NCBI GenBank assembly: GCA_023053545.1 | Contig: JAKZAN010000005.1 | Span: forward strand, 10,540,001 to 10,604,000 | Origin: Lepidurus packardi | Taxonomy: Eukaryota; Arthropoda; Branchiopoda; Notostraca; Triopsidae | Direction of reading: 5' to 3' | Length of the DNA: 64,000 nt | Part shown: positions 48,001-60,900 of the stretch, in pieces | Numbering within the stretch: the stretch's first letter is position 1 | How the letters are laid out: every line of letters starts with the position of its first letter | Translations under genes and position numbers: made by a program | Notes under the pieces: model-generated | Databases searched by the model: none | What the model was told of the DNA's origin: nothing | Seen by the model: the letters and a program-made list of their open reading frames with translations, nothing else

Positions 48001-50504
48001 CGAGACGCACAATCGCCTCCAAACAATTCTGCATATGTTGTCTTCCGTACAACACTAAAGTATGCAATAACTTGGCTGCTTGGAGTCGCATTTCAGGTCG
48101 CCAGTCTTCACCCAGCCGCTCAATATTGGGCCACATGGACGGCCAGGCCTCGCTTAAGATACGATAACAGCCCAACTCTGTTGTAGAACCTTCTCAAGGT
48201 ACATAACAAATAAAGTTTTTTTTTTCTTTTCAAGTCCCTATTTGTGGTCAAGAAAAGAACTGTCAGACATACCTCCAAACTTGTCTAAGTCAAATTGAAC
48301 GCCTTGTTCTGCTTCACGTTCGTAATAAGCCTGTCCTAGCATTTTCCACGCTCTTTCGGCTTCTTCTTCAACTTCTTTCACTTCGTCCCCAATGCTGAAA
48401 TAAAAAATAAATTTTAAAAATACAAAATACTGAAGGAAAAAAAAAATCTGCTTTTTCTCAACAACCTAAAAAAGTGACTTTTCAATAAAGGATGAACGTT
48501 TGGATTGAAGGAAAACGTTTACCTACTCACGTTTCTAATTAGTAAATGATTAAAAAGACAGCGAAAGGAATTAGGAAGAAATGCGTTAAAAAATAGAAAT
48601 CAGTACAATCTTTTTCTTTTGAACGACGTTGGACTAATCAAGATCAGCTGGAGGGCCAGACTGTGTGCTTTGAGACAGCAAAGAAAAAACAGAAATAAAA
48701 TTCGGTTACAACTTTTATAACGGTAGCAATTCTAATGGTGTCACGAAAAGAAAGTCAACCGGAAACTTTTTAAAATAAAAAAACGCACTAAAGAAATTGC
48801 TTTGGCTTACTTGGTTAGTAGAATGGGAAGTAGTGATGCAACGCGCGGCTCCAGGTGAAATTTCTGCAGAATCCGGCCCGCATTGCGGACTACTGCGAGT
48901 CGAACCTGAGGATTCGAATCGTTTAGTAGTTGCTCTAAAACTGGCAAAACAGTATCTAGTTTTGCGCAATGGTTGGAGATCAGCACATCACCTAAAATTG
49001 ATACACTCCATTTAGATTCATGTATTTTAAAATAGTCTTAAAGGGGGAGAGTAAGTTTTCAAAATTTAAAAAAATAGGTTACATAACAGACTAAGTGAAG
49101 TGTCCTGGCTGAAGAACTCCTTGCTTATGTCAATTATGCATATTAACCGAAGTATTTAGAGGAATAAGCTCCGCCCCGTTCCGCACAAATTTCAAATTTT
49201 CATATCTTTAGAACATTGGAGGAACGCTGATCAAAGTCACTATCAGCACGGAATTAGAATTAACCGCATCAGGATGAGATTATCTTCTTTTGAGCGCTCA
49301 AAAAAATATATAGGGGCTTGGGTTAATTTACAAGCTTAATCACACAAAACTAACTTTTTCCTTCGTGCCGTGGCTTGCGGGCTCCGCTGTACACACAAGC
49401 AGCGAAGACAACCCGCACAGCCGGAACCGCCTCGTCTGGTCGCATCGCCAAGCCGAACCGAAACTGGCCCAAAGGCCCTCAGGCGCGGGTCTCGGTCCGG
49501 CAGGACGACGACGCGCGAAGAAAAGGGCACTGTTTTATGATTGAGTTATTAAGTTAACCTGAGCACTTGTAGACTTGTTTAAGCATTCAAAAGAAAGGTA
49601 ACGGTGTTGTCCCTATGGGTTCATGGATCGATTTTCAATGTGCTTATAGGTAAAGGCGCTAGGCCTTCGGCCAACTGTCGCGCCATGTTATAAGAATAGG
49701 AAAATTTTAAATTTGGTGGAAAGGGGCGGAGCTTACCAAGCTAAATAATAATTACTAGGTTATTATGCATAACTGACATAGGGGTTCTTCAGCCAGAACA
49801 CTTCATTTGATCTGATGTACGACATACTTTTTTCACTTTGAAGCCTTCCTCAGAAGATCTTTTGCTAAAGAAATCTGAAAGTGCTACTAACCTAACGCTT
49901 CTAAAGCTGCAATTTTTACTCGACCCTGCGAATGTTTCAAAGCTTCTATTAACGACTCAGTTAGGGACTCGGACTGGAGATGGAAGTACTTTGGTAGCTT
50001 CTTAGCAGTCCTTCGTAACGTAGCACAAGCTTCTCTTTTAATTTCCGGTGCTGAGTCAGAAATACTTTGCTTGAGAATTTCTATGATTTCATTTATGAAC
50101 GACAGAAACTCGTCTTCTGGCAAGGAATGGTGGGTGACTAAAGCTGAGAGGATCCGGATTAAAACTAGCCGTACTTCTTCTGAAACTTCAACGTTCTTGT
50201 TCAACTTGGCGTGCAAAACTGGTACTACACGTTCGACTGATTTTGGCGTCAATTCTTTCTGGATGATTAACTTGTCGAGTAAGTTTGCAGCCATTTCACG
50301 GCAGTTTTCTGAACTGTCGGATCCAATGGTGGACAACAAGGCATTTAGAAGGAAATCAGGCACAGTTGAAAGAGAATTGGCTGGGGAAGGGTTCGTTAAT
50401 TGCGCAGAAAGCGTCTTTAACGCGTTTAAGCGGACAAATTTATTATTGTCTGACGTCTGGGCGATATTCTCTTGTAATTTGGAATCAAAATCTTCTTGAT
50501 TCAT
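45094..50504 (-). CDS. DNAAF5: DNAAF5 (HEATR2), axonemal dynein assembly factor
   Basis: Cytoplasmic HEAT-repeat protein needed to preassemble outer and inner dynein arms of motile cilia and sperm flagella. Ten exons in coding order: 50504-49892, 48991-48811, 48391-48273, 48177-47957, 47144-46941, 46824-46692, 46596-46456, 45839-45690, 45625-45368, 45308-45094; GT-AG, in phase, about 744 aa (human 855). Helical HEAT repeats run throughout. Family blocks include a long acidic helix E-V-K-E-V-E-E-E-A-E-R-A-W-K, L-H-W-R-A-G-K-T-A-G-I-L-R-T-A-A, and G-R-L-D-D-V-S-E-E-V-R near the C-terminus. The last acceptor (CCACCAG at 45309-45315) was chosen because the nearer TTTTAG would give a stop after two codons. 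The ATG follows an ACTTTAG acceptor-like site by 4 nt. Intron 1 carries a transposon. Confidence 0.9.
46028..46068. repeat. 20-bp direct repeat in DNAAF5 intron
   Basis: ACACCATTGTTCTRAAGTAC occurs twice in tandem, with one A/G difference, in the intron between DNAAF5 exons 7 and 8. Confidence 0.6.
47330..47445. repeat. AT-rich AATATCAATT microrepeat
   Basis: Repeats of AATTCAATATCAATAT and CATCAATATC fill about 110 bp of the intron between DNAAF5 exons 4 and 5. One ~30-bp block appears twice. This is simple sequence typical of slippage. Confidence 0.7.
49085..49822. mobile_element. MITE-like DNA transposon with ~100-bp inverted termini
   Basis: The left arm (49085-49206) and right arm (about 49688-49822) are imperfect reverse complements over roughly 110-130 bp. 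Shared blocks include GAAGTGTCCTGGCTGAAGAA (right copy GAAGTGTTCTGGCTGAAGAA), TATGCATAA, and TAAGCTCCGCCCC with CAAATTT. The outer ends read CAGA-TGAAGTG. The core near 49360-49520 is strikingly GC-rich inside an AT-rich intron. No transposase frame is evident, so it is non-autonomous. It lies in intron 1 of DNAAF5. A target duplication could not be fixed by eye, so its superfamily is unassigned. Confidence 0.7.
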
Positions 50505-53500
50505 CCTGCTAAAGTCTTATTTTAACACTTTCCACGCACGCACTCTTCTTTTGCTTCTGGTTTGTTGACAACGTTGCGGCTACGATTAGAAAAGGGAAGC
50601 CACGCCTCCGGCCGAAAGCGTTACCTTGAGCGTACCTGTATTGATTTCCTCCATTACGAAAGAACTGTTAAATTTTAATTAAATTTAGTAAGTTAGCTTA
50701 ATGTAAATAATTGTCCAACGTTAAACAAGGAATTATGTTTGAGAATAGTATTTTCAAATTGTTTTTTTTACGCAGTTACTAGAAAAAATAAATCTTTAGG
50801 GAAAATTAGAATTTTCATACAATGGCACTTGGTTTAAAAGTATTCATAGTTAATAATTATGTATCGTAAAATTATTTGGGACAGTTTGCTTAGACTTCCT
50901 TACAACACAGGATTAGGCTTATACACACGTAACGTATATCTTACAATGTCAAGGAATTGCTTCGCTGACTTGCATTTAAATTAATTTTAATGGGTATTAC
51001 ATATGGCGTAGAATGGATTTTTTTAATGCAAAATAGCATTCTTTTTTAGAAATTCAAAAGGCTTTTTAGAATTCTCTACCATAGACTGACGTTTAAGGTG
51101 CTAAAAAGGTCCGGCCAGCAGATAAATCGCGGAAGGAACACGACAACGTCGGGTCCTGAGTTGAAGTTGGCTTTAAAGCCTTCGGCTTTTCTTCGGTGTG
51201 GTTCTCCAGGGTCCCCTAGTGCCTCGGGCGAAGGGTCCACGGAAAGCTCAAAGGGAACATGCGTGACTCATTGCTTAAAGCCTCGTTTAAATGTAAAAGG
51301 AGGCACGAACTGAACAATCAGGTTTCTCTGAAAATGTGTTTTCAAGAAGCGTGAACCAAATCAGCCAGAACCCCCTTGTCACAGTCACCCTTCCCCGCTT
51401 GATCTTCTGATATTCCTTCGTCACCTGCCTGAAAAAAAGTCAACCCAGACAGAAAATGAGACTAAATGGTAAAAAAGAATCATTTCTTTCAACCTTTACG
51501 TCGCTTTTAGCCCCAGGCCAGGAAGATTTGCACCCTACGTGTTCAGCATCAAGCTCACCCTTCCCATTTCTCCTCCCCAAATCAGTTCATTTTCTTCCAG
51601 GGGGTGTGTATAAAAGGCAGATCTTGGTCCCTGCAAAGAAGAACAACAGGAGCGGAGAAAATGAAACTCGTCTTGTAGATAGAGTCCCAACGTCGAACAA
51701 AAGGCTCCCCCCCCTGCACACTCCATGATCCTCCCTCCTTCTTCCCCAATGCAGAAGCCGTTTGGCAGGAAAAGCTTCGGCTCCTAGCCACCGTAATAGA
51801 CGCCCTGGGAAATCACGACCGAAGACGATGGCAAAATCTGGGACTTGCACCCCCTGTCATTAGCTCGGCATGGGGAACGATTCCTCATCTCTGGACAGGA
51901 CAAGGTAAGAAGGGAAAACGGAGTGTCTCAATTCTCTCGCCGTCATCTCTACTTCCCACCTTCCTCTCGGTCTAAGGGAAGAAATCTCGAGACTACAGCA
52001 TGGAGGTGGGATGAAAGGGTATCCTAGTTCACCCACTTGGGCTTCTAATCGCAGTAGCGAAGCAATAGAGCAGAATCAGGCGTTTTTTCAATGCTCTTGT
52101 GACTAAATTTAGGGGCCGATAAATGGCTAGAGGGCTATCGCTTCAGGCCAATAAATTAGGTACAGAGAGGGTGAAAAACTAGGGGTGGGGGTTGAGAGGA
52201 TGAGCTGAACAGCACGATGAATGGGGGAAACGCCCCAAGTGTCCCAAACGATGATAAAAAGTAACAACGGGGTCCAGTCTAGAATACACGATTTGTCTCT
52301 AGAGGGAGGGACTGAAGACAAGGGGGAGGGTAGAGGGTAAAGGTGTGGAAACGGCAAGTCGAAGCGGGTAACTAAACAAACGTCCTGGGGAGATAAAGAT
52401 CTATGGTCATGGCGTTTAACTTCTTAATCGACTTCTCAAATATTTGATTTACAATCCACATATGTTTCCAAATATTTATATTCCTACCCATTTCCACCCT
52501 ATTGATAAAAGCCACACAAACATGTCTCGAATTGAACTTTGAGGCGATGAAATGTTGGGTAAAAGGGGGGCCACGACAAAGGACTCATTGTAATTAGACT
52601 GAATATCGGAGTACTGGGAACTTTAAACGATGAATTAGGAGTTATTATCTTTGGTTCAAGAGCAAGAACTGCTGTGACGTAATTTATCTTGTAGAAGAAG
52701 TACAGTGCTTGGTACCACGAATTAGTGAAGGGGGAATTAATGCCTGGAGGGTTAGACAGTGCCACATAATCATGCAACAGTAATGTGCAGTAATTAGCCA
52801 GATGGTATGCTTAGAAGGTAGAAATGGAGAGCTAAGTGGCCCCCTACTACCAATCAACATTTTAAAATATACGGTACTGAACAGTGTTACACTTGAAACC
52901 ACCTAAAAAGCCACGTGACAACCGTAAAGAGATATGGATGGATTAATTTCGCTCGAGGACAAACATAGTTAACGTACTAGAGATTACTATTTCTTATTCA
53001 TAGGCGGGATTAAGTTGTCCCGTGCATTTCGACTCACCCTAGCAGCATACAATTCCTTTCCTTTACTGATATTCTTTTCTGATATTCAAGTTTGTTTAGT
53101 CACTCGTCTGCGACACTTCCTTCTCTATCGGACCTTTCAGCATGACGTCAACGTACCACCATTGTTCAGTTAGTATTTTTTTCCTTTTAGTCGCCACTTT
53201 GTTGTTTCAGTTTCAGGGTCCGCGCTAATCTACCTTACACCCTTATGTACGTACCTTAAAAGGGCAGGGACGAAAATGCACCCTCGACGTAGCTTTTCGG
53301 ATCCACTAGTGACTTTCCCCTTTAGGGTTTTCCGCTACTTCCCTTCCTTTTCTAGTACTCGTCGTACAAGCACAAAAGAGACCCCTTTTTCCAGTGCACT
53401 ATTTCTCCATGGAGTGAGTCAGCTACCTGTTTGTTGGGGGGGACATTTATCCCTTTCGACGGCCCGACAACTCATCCGATATAGGGCGTAAGGCAAATTA

Positions 53501-54241
53501 GAGTTCGTACTTTGACCGCTTAAAGCGCCACCAGCCGAGCTTTCTAAGCCAGGCTAATGTTTATTTACCAATTTACCATCTGTGCGTGGTCTTCACGTGA
53601 AAGGTTGTTTTATTTTTCAAGTTTACTCGTTTTATTTTATTATTTTTGCTTCTGTTAGTATGGAAAGAGTTGGTGATTCTAATTGGCAAAGTTATTTATG
53701 CTGTGTACCACCAATTTCTTAATCTATTGATGACGATGTGCAGACCACGCACTGATGGTAAATAAACTAGCCTAGCTTACAAAGCTCGGCGAAATACGAA
53801 CCTTAATTTGGCATACGCCGTTTACCTAGTTTTAAACTGCGTACCTTCCCACTGTACAGCAGTGGGTGATCGGTTTAACGAAAATAATCAGTTCCAAAAC
53901 GATGTTCGCCACCCGAATTGCTCGTTAACCGATCATCGATTTCCAAAACGTTTTTAATGTCATCGTTGAGGAGAACTGGCATGCTTCAAAACACCGTGAA
54001 ACAATGCGCGAGTGTACAATTTCTTTAAACCCGCAATAAACCTCCTGATCCATGGTTGAATCAAGGAAGTGGTATGAGGAGCTCGTTATCCGAACATAAA
54101 AGTGCGCAATATAAGTGTTCGTTAAGTAAAATATAATGTGTTCAATATAAGTGATAAAATACACGTGTTCAATATAAGTCCGATTTGTGTCCGATTTGTT
54201 CGTTTCCGAACTGTTCATTAAACGATAACCCACTATATATA
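50505..54241. other. No gene seen; small inverted and direct repeats
   Basis: No supportable exon. An imperfect inverted repeat, TGATCGGTTTAACGA (53869-53883) against TCGTTAACCGATCA near 53922-53935, and three copies of CAATATAAGT between 54106 and 54179 precede the MITE. Open frames of 60-100 codons are all without splice-consistent context or recognised motifs. Confidence 0.45.
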
Positions 54242-54668
54242 GGTTCCACAGTAGGGTAACAAGGGTATCTTCTAACGTATTAGGTTCCGACCGACTTTCT
54301 CAGTCCCAAGAGTAGATTCAGGTAAAGACCAGAATATCGTAGGGTAGATTCTTAAACGTCCCAGTAAAGTTCAAAAAACCTAACGACGGTTTACAAAGTG
54401 CAATGCAGGTATCAATGCAGGATCAAGCCCCAAACTCCCCGGAGTACATGAGAGAAAGGTCGCCAGTCACCCGTTTTATGAATGTTTTGTTCTTTCGTGC
54501 GAACCCTTTTTCTAGTAGATTAGGAATGCGTACTTGAGGGTACGATGGGCTAGCCTATGAATCCATCCCTCCTACGTTCCTTAGTACCCACATAACCTCT
54601 TGAGATCGAGAAAGTCGGTCCCAAAACCTTTACATTAAAAGATACCCTTGTTATCCTACTGTGGAACC
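54242..54668. mobile_element. 427-bp MITE with TA target duplication
   Basis: The termini are inverted repeats starting GGTTCCACAGTAGG on both strands. They stay similar for about 60 bp (AACAAGGGTATCTT and ACCGACTTTCTC are shared). TA dinucleotides flank the element (54240-54241 and 54669-54670), as expected for Tc1/mariner-like or other TA-targeting elements. There is no transposase frame, so it would depend on an autonomous partner. Termini differ at roughly one base in eight, so it is not brand new. Confidence 0.8.
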
Positions 54669-54676
54669 TAAATACT

Positions 54677-54969
54677 TTTTTTCTTGATCTTTTTCGATCT
54701 TTCTCGATCTTTCCCGATCTTTGTCGATCTTTGTCGATCTTTGTCGATCTTTCTCGATCTTTGTCGATCTTTCTCGATCTTTTCGATCTTTCTCGATCTT
54801 GTCGATCTTTGTCGATCTTTTTCGTTCATTCTAAACACTTTCCTTCTCGATCTGCGGTTGTACTTTTTTTCGATCCTTTTCTTGATCTTTTTCAATCTTT
54901 TTCGATCCTTTCGATCTTTGTCGATCTTTTTTCTTCATTCTAAACACTTTCCTTCTCGATCTGCGGTTG
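54677..54969. repeat. GATC-rich satellite of 10-11 bp units
   Basis: Directly beside the MITE is an array of CGATCTTTSTC-type units: more than 15 GATC-containing copies, interrupted by a 36-bp block starting TTCATTCTAAACACTT. This block occurs twice without change at 54825-54860 and 54934-54969. A longer 109-bp unit was therefore duplicated on top of the short repeat. Protein-like frames through it (Ser/Arg/Asp/Leu-rich) are artefacts of the repeat. Confidence 0.85.
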
Positions 54970-57900
54970 ACTAGACGTCAATTTCTACCGTTTCCTGTTC
55001 CGTTCGTTTTGCTCCTAGCACGGTAACAACTGTATCTATTTAAAGCCTTTACGTGACAAATCGAGTCCTGAAGGAAGACCTCTTCTGTGTGATGTCAATA
55101 ATCATAATTTGTCACCAAGTGACACACAGCAGCGAAAGAGAAAAAAATGCGCGAAGCGGGTTGCAGTATGTCGCCGTAGCAAGGTGAAGGAAGCGGAAAT
55201 TACACCACTAATTAAGAAAGCCAAGGTAACATACAGAGGGATCTTTCATTTCGAACTTGCTAATTAAGCCAAGTACGTCCGCTTGTATAGATTGCCTCAC
55301 TGGTTCCCGACGCTTTTTCTCTCCGAGTCGTGTTCACTCCGACTACCCCCGATAGCAGAAGATCCTAGGAATACCCTACGTGCTCAGCTCACGGGGTTTT
55401 CAATCAACTTTGAAGTGACAACAAAACAATAGATCCACAGGTCTTGTAATCTTCCATCGCTATCCAAAGAACTTGCATCCCATGTTAGGACTTCTACCCG
55501 TGTCAAAAAATGCATTCCACTTCCATGCCCTTGCATCTCGTCTTCTATCTCACCTTCATCTGCAACATCCCAAGCCAATAGTGTTTCATCCTGAAACTCT
55601 CCAAAATTAATTCCCATCGAGTCTTTTGTCATCTCAGGACTATGCATAGTCATGAGCTGACAAGAGGGCGTGGCTAATCTCTACCTCTTTCGTGAAAGAT
55701 GAAGTAAAACCGTTTCATCTCGCCCGAGGCAACACCTACCCACCCCTGCTCTCGAAAAACCTTCGACAGCTCGCTACCATGACAAGGTAGCCCAAAGGAA
55801 AAGGGCTGCAGTGAAGAGGGGAAATACCCTTGTACCCGCCTGGCCGTATCCCTCCTCACCCTTTGCTCTCTCATAACTCTTAAGATTGTCACGGAGGTAA
55901 ACATGCGCTGCTTCTCTCTCTGTCGCTCTCCCTTTTCTTCGTACTCATTTGCATGCAAATGTGACCAAGCTAGACATTGTACTTTTCGTGAGACGCGGGA
56001 GGGACGGGAGGGACGGGGGGCCTAAGAAGGGTAAGGGCATTGTTAGCTTTCAAAGAATGGCTCTCGTGTAGAAATATTTCTTCTTTTCGATTAAACCTTT
56101 CTTAACACCCAGCTTAAATCTGTCAACACTTCCTGAAAAGCTGTGCACCTAGTTTTGCATGGCAATACCACCCTGGGGTTGAAGGGGGGTTTCGACAAGC
56201 TAGGGAAAGAGGTGGTTTTTTTAAATTAACTTGCCCGAATACGACAAGAACAAAGAGCACTCCCTTCATCTAGATTGGCTTTTGTGCGAATATCCACGTT
56301 CCCTACCACCGAAAAAAATAAGAACCAAAACTCTGGAGAGGAGGAGCTTGGGCTGGGTGCAATCCTAGCTTCCTCCCTTCTTCCAGTTGGGACCCCACCG
56401 AAAAAAGTACAGAGTCAACGTTTCTCGATTCCAAAGTTAGGGTTAATGGACTTGACGGGAACGGGGGGTCGTACGACGACAGAGTTCCTTCGGTGAAGGG
56501 TGGGGCGTGCCAAGGGGACAAGGGTTCTCGTGCACGGGTAACAGCTTGATATCCCCCCTTGGCAAGTTGAAGGACTTTTGAGTACAAGGGGATTTTTCCT
56601 AAGACACTTCGGAATCACACGTCTCGGTGAATTCCATTGTCCCCTTCTACCCACACCCTTCTAAGCTTTGCCCCCTAGAAACTTGAAACAAACATGCAAC
56701 TCACGATAGAACCCCAGACGAGATATCAAATGAAGAAGAAAATTGATTTGGTTTGTTTTATTGGTCAAGATCTAAAGCAGTCAACTCCACCGGGTAGTGT
56801 TTTCACTGTTGGCAACCCAAACTGTTAGGAAGGTGGGGCAAGGGGGGATGTGAGGATGTGAGGTACAATGGGAGTTGAACACAACACTTGATACCTTCAA
56901 AAGGAAAAATAGAAATGAAGGCTATATCAATTTCCCTTCAATGGGTCCGAAACAGTCTGGGGCACTATAGCGAATAGTCACTTGAGTACTCTTGCTGCCA
57001 AGAACATTTTTCAAACCTCCCATTTAGACAAACGATTTACCATGAGCCATGATCGTTTGCTGCTAGCTCTATACGCCGGAAGGGAAAAGGGGTGGGCTGG
57101 TTTTGCATCTCACCCCTCTGCCGGAGGCTATAAACCCTTCACCCCTCTGTCTGATAGCCTATAGGTCAATTTTTTGGTCGGTCGCCCCCGAAGCGCCTAA
57201 GGGGGTTCTAGGAATGTTCTCTTCCTTCCAAACGGCCTAAAACCCTCGCAATAATAGGGACTGTCAATAGGGTTTTAAGTCAATACTCCGGTCCCAAGTT
57301 TGTGTTGAAACAAGAGTCAACTTCGCAGTGAGAGAAGTTCCATCAGAAACCCAGCAGGGAACGAAAAGACCCACCATCCCCCCCTTCTGCTCCCTGTCAT
57401 CTCCAGTCCTCTATTCTTACAATTCTAATATTTCTAGACGTTTTTTTTTTCTTTTTCTTTTCTTTTTCTACTGAAAGCTCTGCGGACCACAAGCAACTCG
57501 TAGAAGGTTTGTCCCTCAACACGTTATAGATTTTCTTGTGGTAGACCCCTGGTGGTCAAACATGTGGTCAAGACAGAAGACGAAGATGTACGATGAATTG
57601 ACTTACTTCTTTTTTTCGGTCTAGCTGCTAGTGGCGGTTTTGAGGGGTGGCGAGAAACTATAGCACCAGGACAAATAAGCCCTTTCGTGGGGTAGCAAGG
57701 GCGACAAAAGAAAGAAGGAAAGTAGGGACCTGTCGCCTAGTCAGTTGGCAGACATTTGTTGCTCGCTTGATAGAGCACCAGAATGGTCTCCCCACGTGTT
57801 GCAAAAGCTTTTTCAACGGAACTTTTCCTTTCCTTCTCCTATAAAAAAGGAAGAAAGATTCTTTTTTTCTAAAAAAAAGGATGAGGGAGCCAAGGTTTTT

Positions 57901-60900
57901 CCAGCAGAAGGGTACTAGGGCAGAGGCAAGGGGGCAGAATGAACGGAAACAAATACGGTTCAAGTTTGACTGTTGCAAAGCGAAACGGCTATCGTACCCC
58001 TTTGTTTTGGTTCATTTTGCTCTACATGAAAGTAGAACCAGAAAGAAAATGAGAAACAAAAGGGCGGAATGCTCGCCTCGGGGCTTGGATTGTCATCTAT
58101 AACTTCACCGGCAGAGGGCAGGCTTCAGCATGAGAGAGTAAAAGGTCTTTTATGTGAGATTAAAAGTCATCGTTTTTTTAGCGTTCAAAGTAGCACACAA
58201 GGATCAAGCCTAATTAAAACTTGCTTTACAGTAATGAGAAAAAGGAGAACGGATCACAAAAGGTGAGAGAAGGAAACTGAAAGTAAAGTCCAACTTTCTG
58301 TCACTTTATTTTGATATTCGTGGAAGAGAACCAAGTTAGAAAGAAAGAAAGTTAGCAGCGTCAGGACTTCCTTTTTTTCACTTTGACCAATAAACTTTCC
58401 GATCGACGATTATAGAGCAAACTAGCAGTTTAAGGTCTAATGAGGCTAGTTTTATGAACAAGCTTGCTATAGGGTTTACCTTAAGGGCCAATCTGGTCGT
58501 GTAACCTCAACGCAACGTTTTTCATACTCGTAACTGGACTTTCTCTACCTGACCTGGCCCAGAGCTTTTCTATTTACCTCCCAACCTAGTAAACCTGATA
58601 GCAAGCCTCAGGGCCCTGGTCTCTTACACGACCCCGACCCTAACCCAACCGAACCGCAAGGCTAGCCGAAGGGCCACACTCTCGGTTCATCTGAGCGAAG
58701 CACCGCGGTCTGCTTTCGAACAAAAAGGTCAGCAAGCGACTACCTTACCTTTACCCCAAACTTAGCCACGGGGCATTGCTTCCCTTGGAACGTTCGTTAT
58801 TCGTTGGGTAACCGGTCCCTGCACTAAACCGATCCCCCGGGACCAAATAAAAGAGAAACATTACATGCAACCCGTCTCATGTATTTCGACGAACTGTGGA
58901 CCGCTGCTGCGGACCAAGTAACCCCTCGCCAATCAACACTGTAAGACTATTGTATTGCTTTGTCCGGTACATGGAACACAGTTGGTACACAGTTGGTAGA
59001 CATAAAAGTACTCTGCAATAATTTTCAATAGAAATTTCTTTGAAATTCGAGAAAACGGTGAGAATAAAGAAAGCAAATATAACTTTCAACAAGTTTCTCT
59101 CAAACTGTTATCACTTACGTGGGAGGGGCTTTTAACAGGGTCCCTTTTATTCGTGGAAGCAATACTTTTCCGAAGATGGTTCCAAAAAGTAGCTTTAACG
59201 AAGCCATAATGCAGTTTTAATGCCTGCCATGAATCCGCAGCTATATTTTTAGGTAGAGCGAAGGCAGCCTTACATAAAGCTTCCACAGAAAAAGAAATCC
59301 ATGATGAGAGCCACATAATCTGAATACTTTCATTTTTATGGAGGCATAGTCAAAAAATAAGCTGGCAAGTAAAAAGTGACTGGGCAATTTCTTCTAACGC
59401 TTTCATCCGCCCTTTATTTGCATCTACTCCCTTTTCCAAGTTTTACAACTCAACTATAGTTTTCTTCATCCTCCCCCAGTTGGAATTGCTTGACAGAAAT
59501 AATACTACTCGTGAAGAACAAAAAATGCCGGTGAAATCTATAGCGTTTCTTCCCTCCTCCATTCCCCAAACTCGTTTTAATTTCCTTTTCTTTAGCTTTT
59601 CAGCTGAGGCGAAGAGATCAAGAGGGATTTCTGCCCCCCTCTTCCCGCGAGAGGGAGCCTAAAGCGTTTTCTCGGCGACATTTACCGATAGACCCAGTTA
59701 AGCTGAGAAAATCTGAAAGGGAGTGGGGGGGTAAAACTGTCGCAGGCGCTTGTGGACAGGTTATAGAGGAATTTGGGTGCCCCAATTCAACCGAGATGAC
59801 ACCCCGCTCCGCCCAAAGGAGTCAAAATGAGCTTCATGTGGTGCTGGCGTAATCCAAAAAGAGAGCTTTCCTATGCAAATCAAGCGTGCAATGTGGGATG
59901 TTGGGGTATAGCCAGCTCTAACTCTCTCGAGCCGACAATATAAAAAAAGAAAAAGCCCCGAGAGCCTCCAAACGTTTTATACTTCCGTTTTACTTCATCT
60001 TCCCCTCAAATGAGCCTGCTTCCATTTTAAGACACGATATCCAACCGCGAAACCATGTGATAAGTTCAACAATCAATCCCCACGAATTTCTTTTTTTTTT
60101 CTTTCGGCTTAAAACTAGTCCATTTCCCCGTTTTCAAACCCACCGTTTCACGAAGTCGGGGGGAGGATGTTAAAGGAAAAGCTGATAAGGGAAAAGCTCG
60201 TCCCATATTGTTTTTATTACAGTATTCCTTTTTTTTTGTTTTTAAAAGGTGGTATGTTGGTGGCGGAAGAGGAGACTCATTTTCTCCAGGGAAATCGTGA
60301 TCCTCGAAAGGGGTGTTTAAAACTAAAGAAAAAAAGTGGAAAGACACTGTGCTGCCAGTAGGTGGGCGGGGCTTGTTGGATCGTTTTTATGAAAATGACG
60401 AGTAACTCTAGCTAAAAAAAAGGCTTGGGACCCCTATTCTAGCCCAAGGGGGTTATTTTGGGGACTTAACGTTCTTTTATGACTAATCGTTACAACCCCC
60501 GTCCCACCCCCACGCTTACGATGTAAGGTTGAAGGAAAGGAGGCCGATTTACCCTGTTGGGTGGCCGTAAGCATATCTAACCAACCATGAGGAAGGAAGG
60601 ACAGGGTACCTTGAAAGAAGAAAAAAAGGCGTCTTCTGTTACTGTCAACCTGAAAATGAAGAAAATAGTGCCAAGTGACAGGATCTGCGAAGCTTCTGAC
60701 ATTCGCCGTGGCAAGCTTTTTAGCCCCTCCCTTTACGCTCTGTGCTTCGCAGGGGTACCAGGGGTAAGATGTTGCAGACGTTCTCAGGTTCCATCACAAC
60801 ACAACGCTTTCCCAATACAAGAGGTCGTCTTACGTCCCTGAAGAGAGAAGAGAAGCTTCTTTGCCTCGGGCATGATAGGCAAGGGAGACATAAAAAAGTA

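Noticed and set aside
53289..53302. BamHI-SpeI pair GGATCCACTAGTG resembling a cloning polylinker
   Set aside because: Only 13 bases match and the flanks do not resemble vector sequence; most likely coincidence.
54668..54974. Ser/Arg/Asp-rich open frames on both strands
   Set aside because: They exist because an ~11-bp GATC repeat lacks stop codons; they are not protein coding.
58610..58660. CCCTAACCC-like telomeric motif
   Set aside because: A single short imperfect match, not a tandem array.
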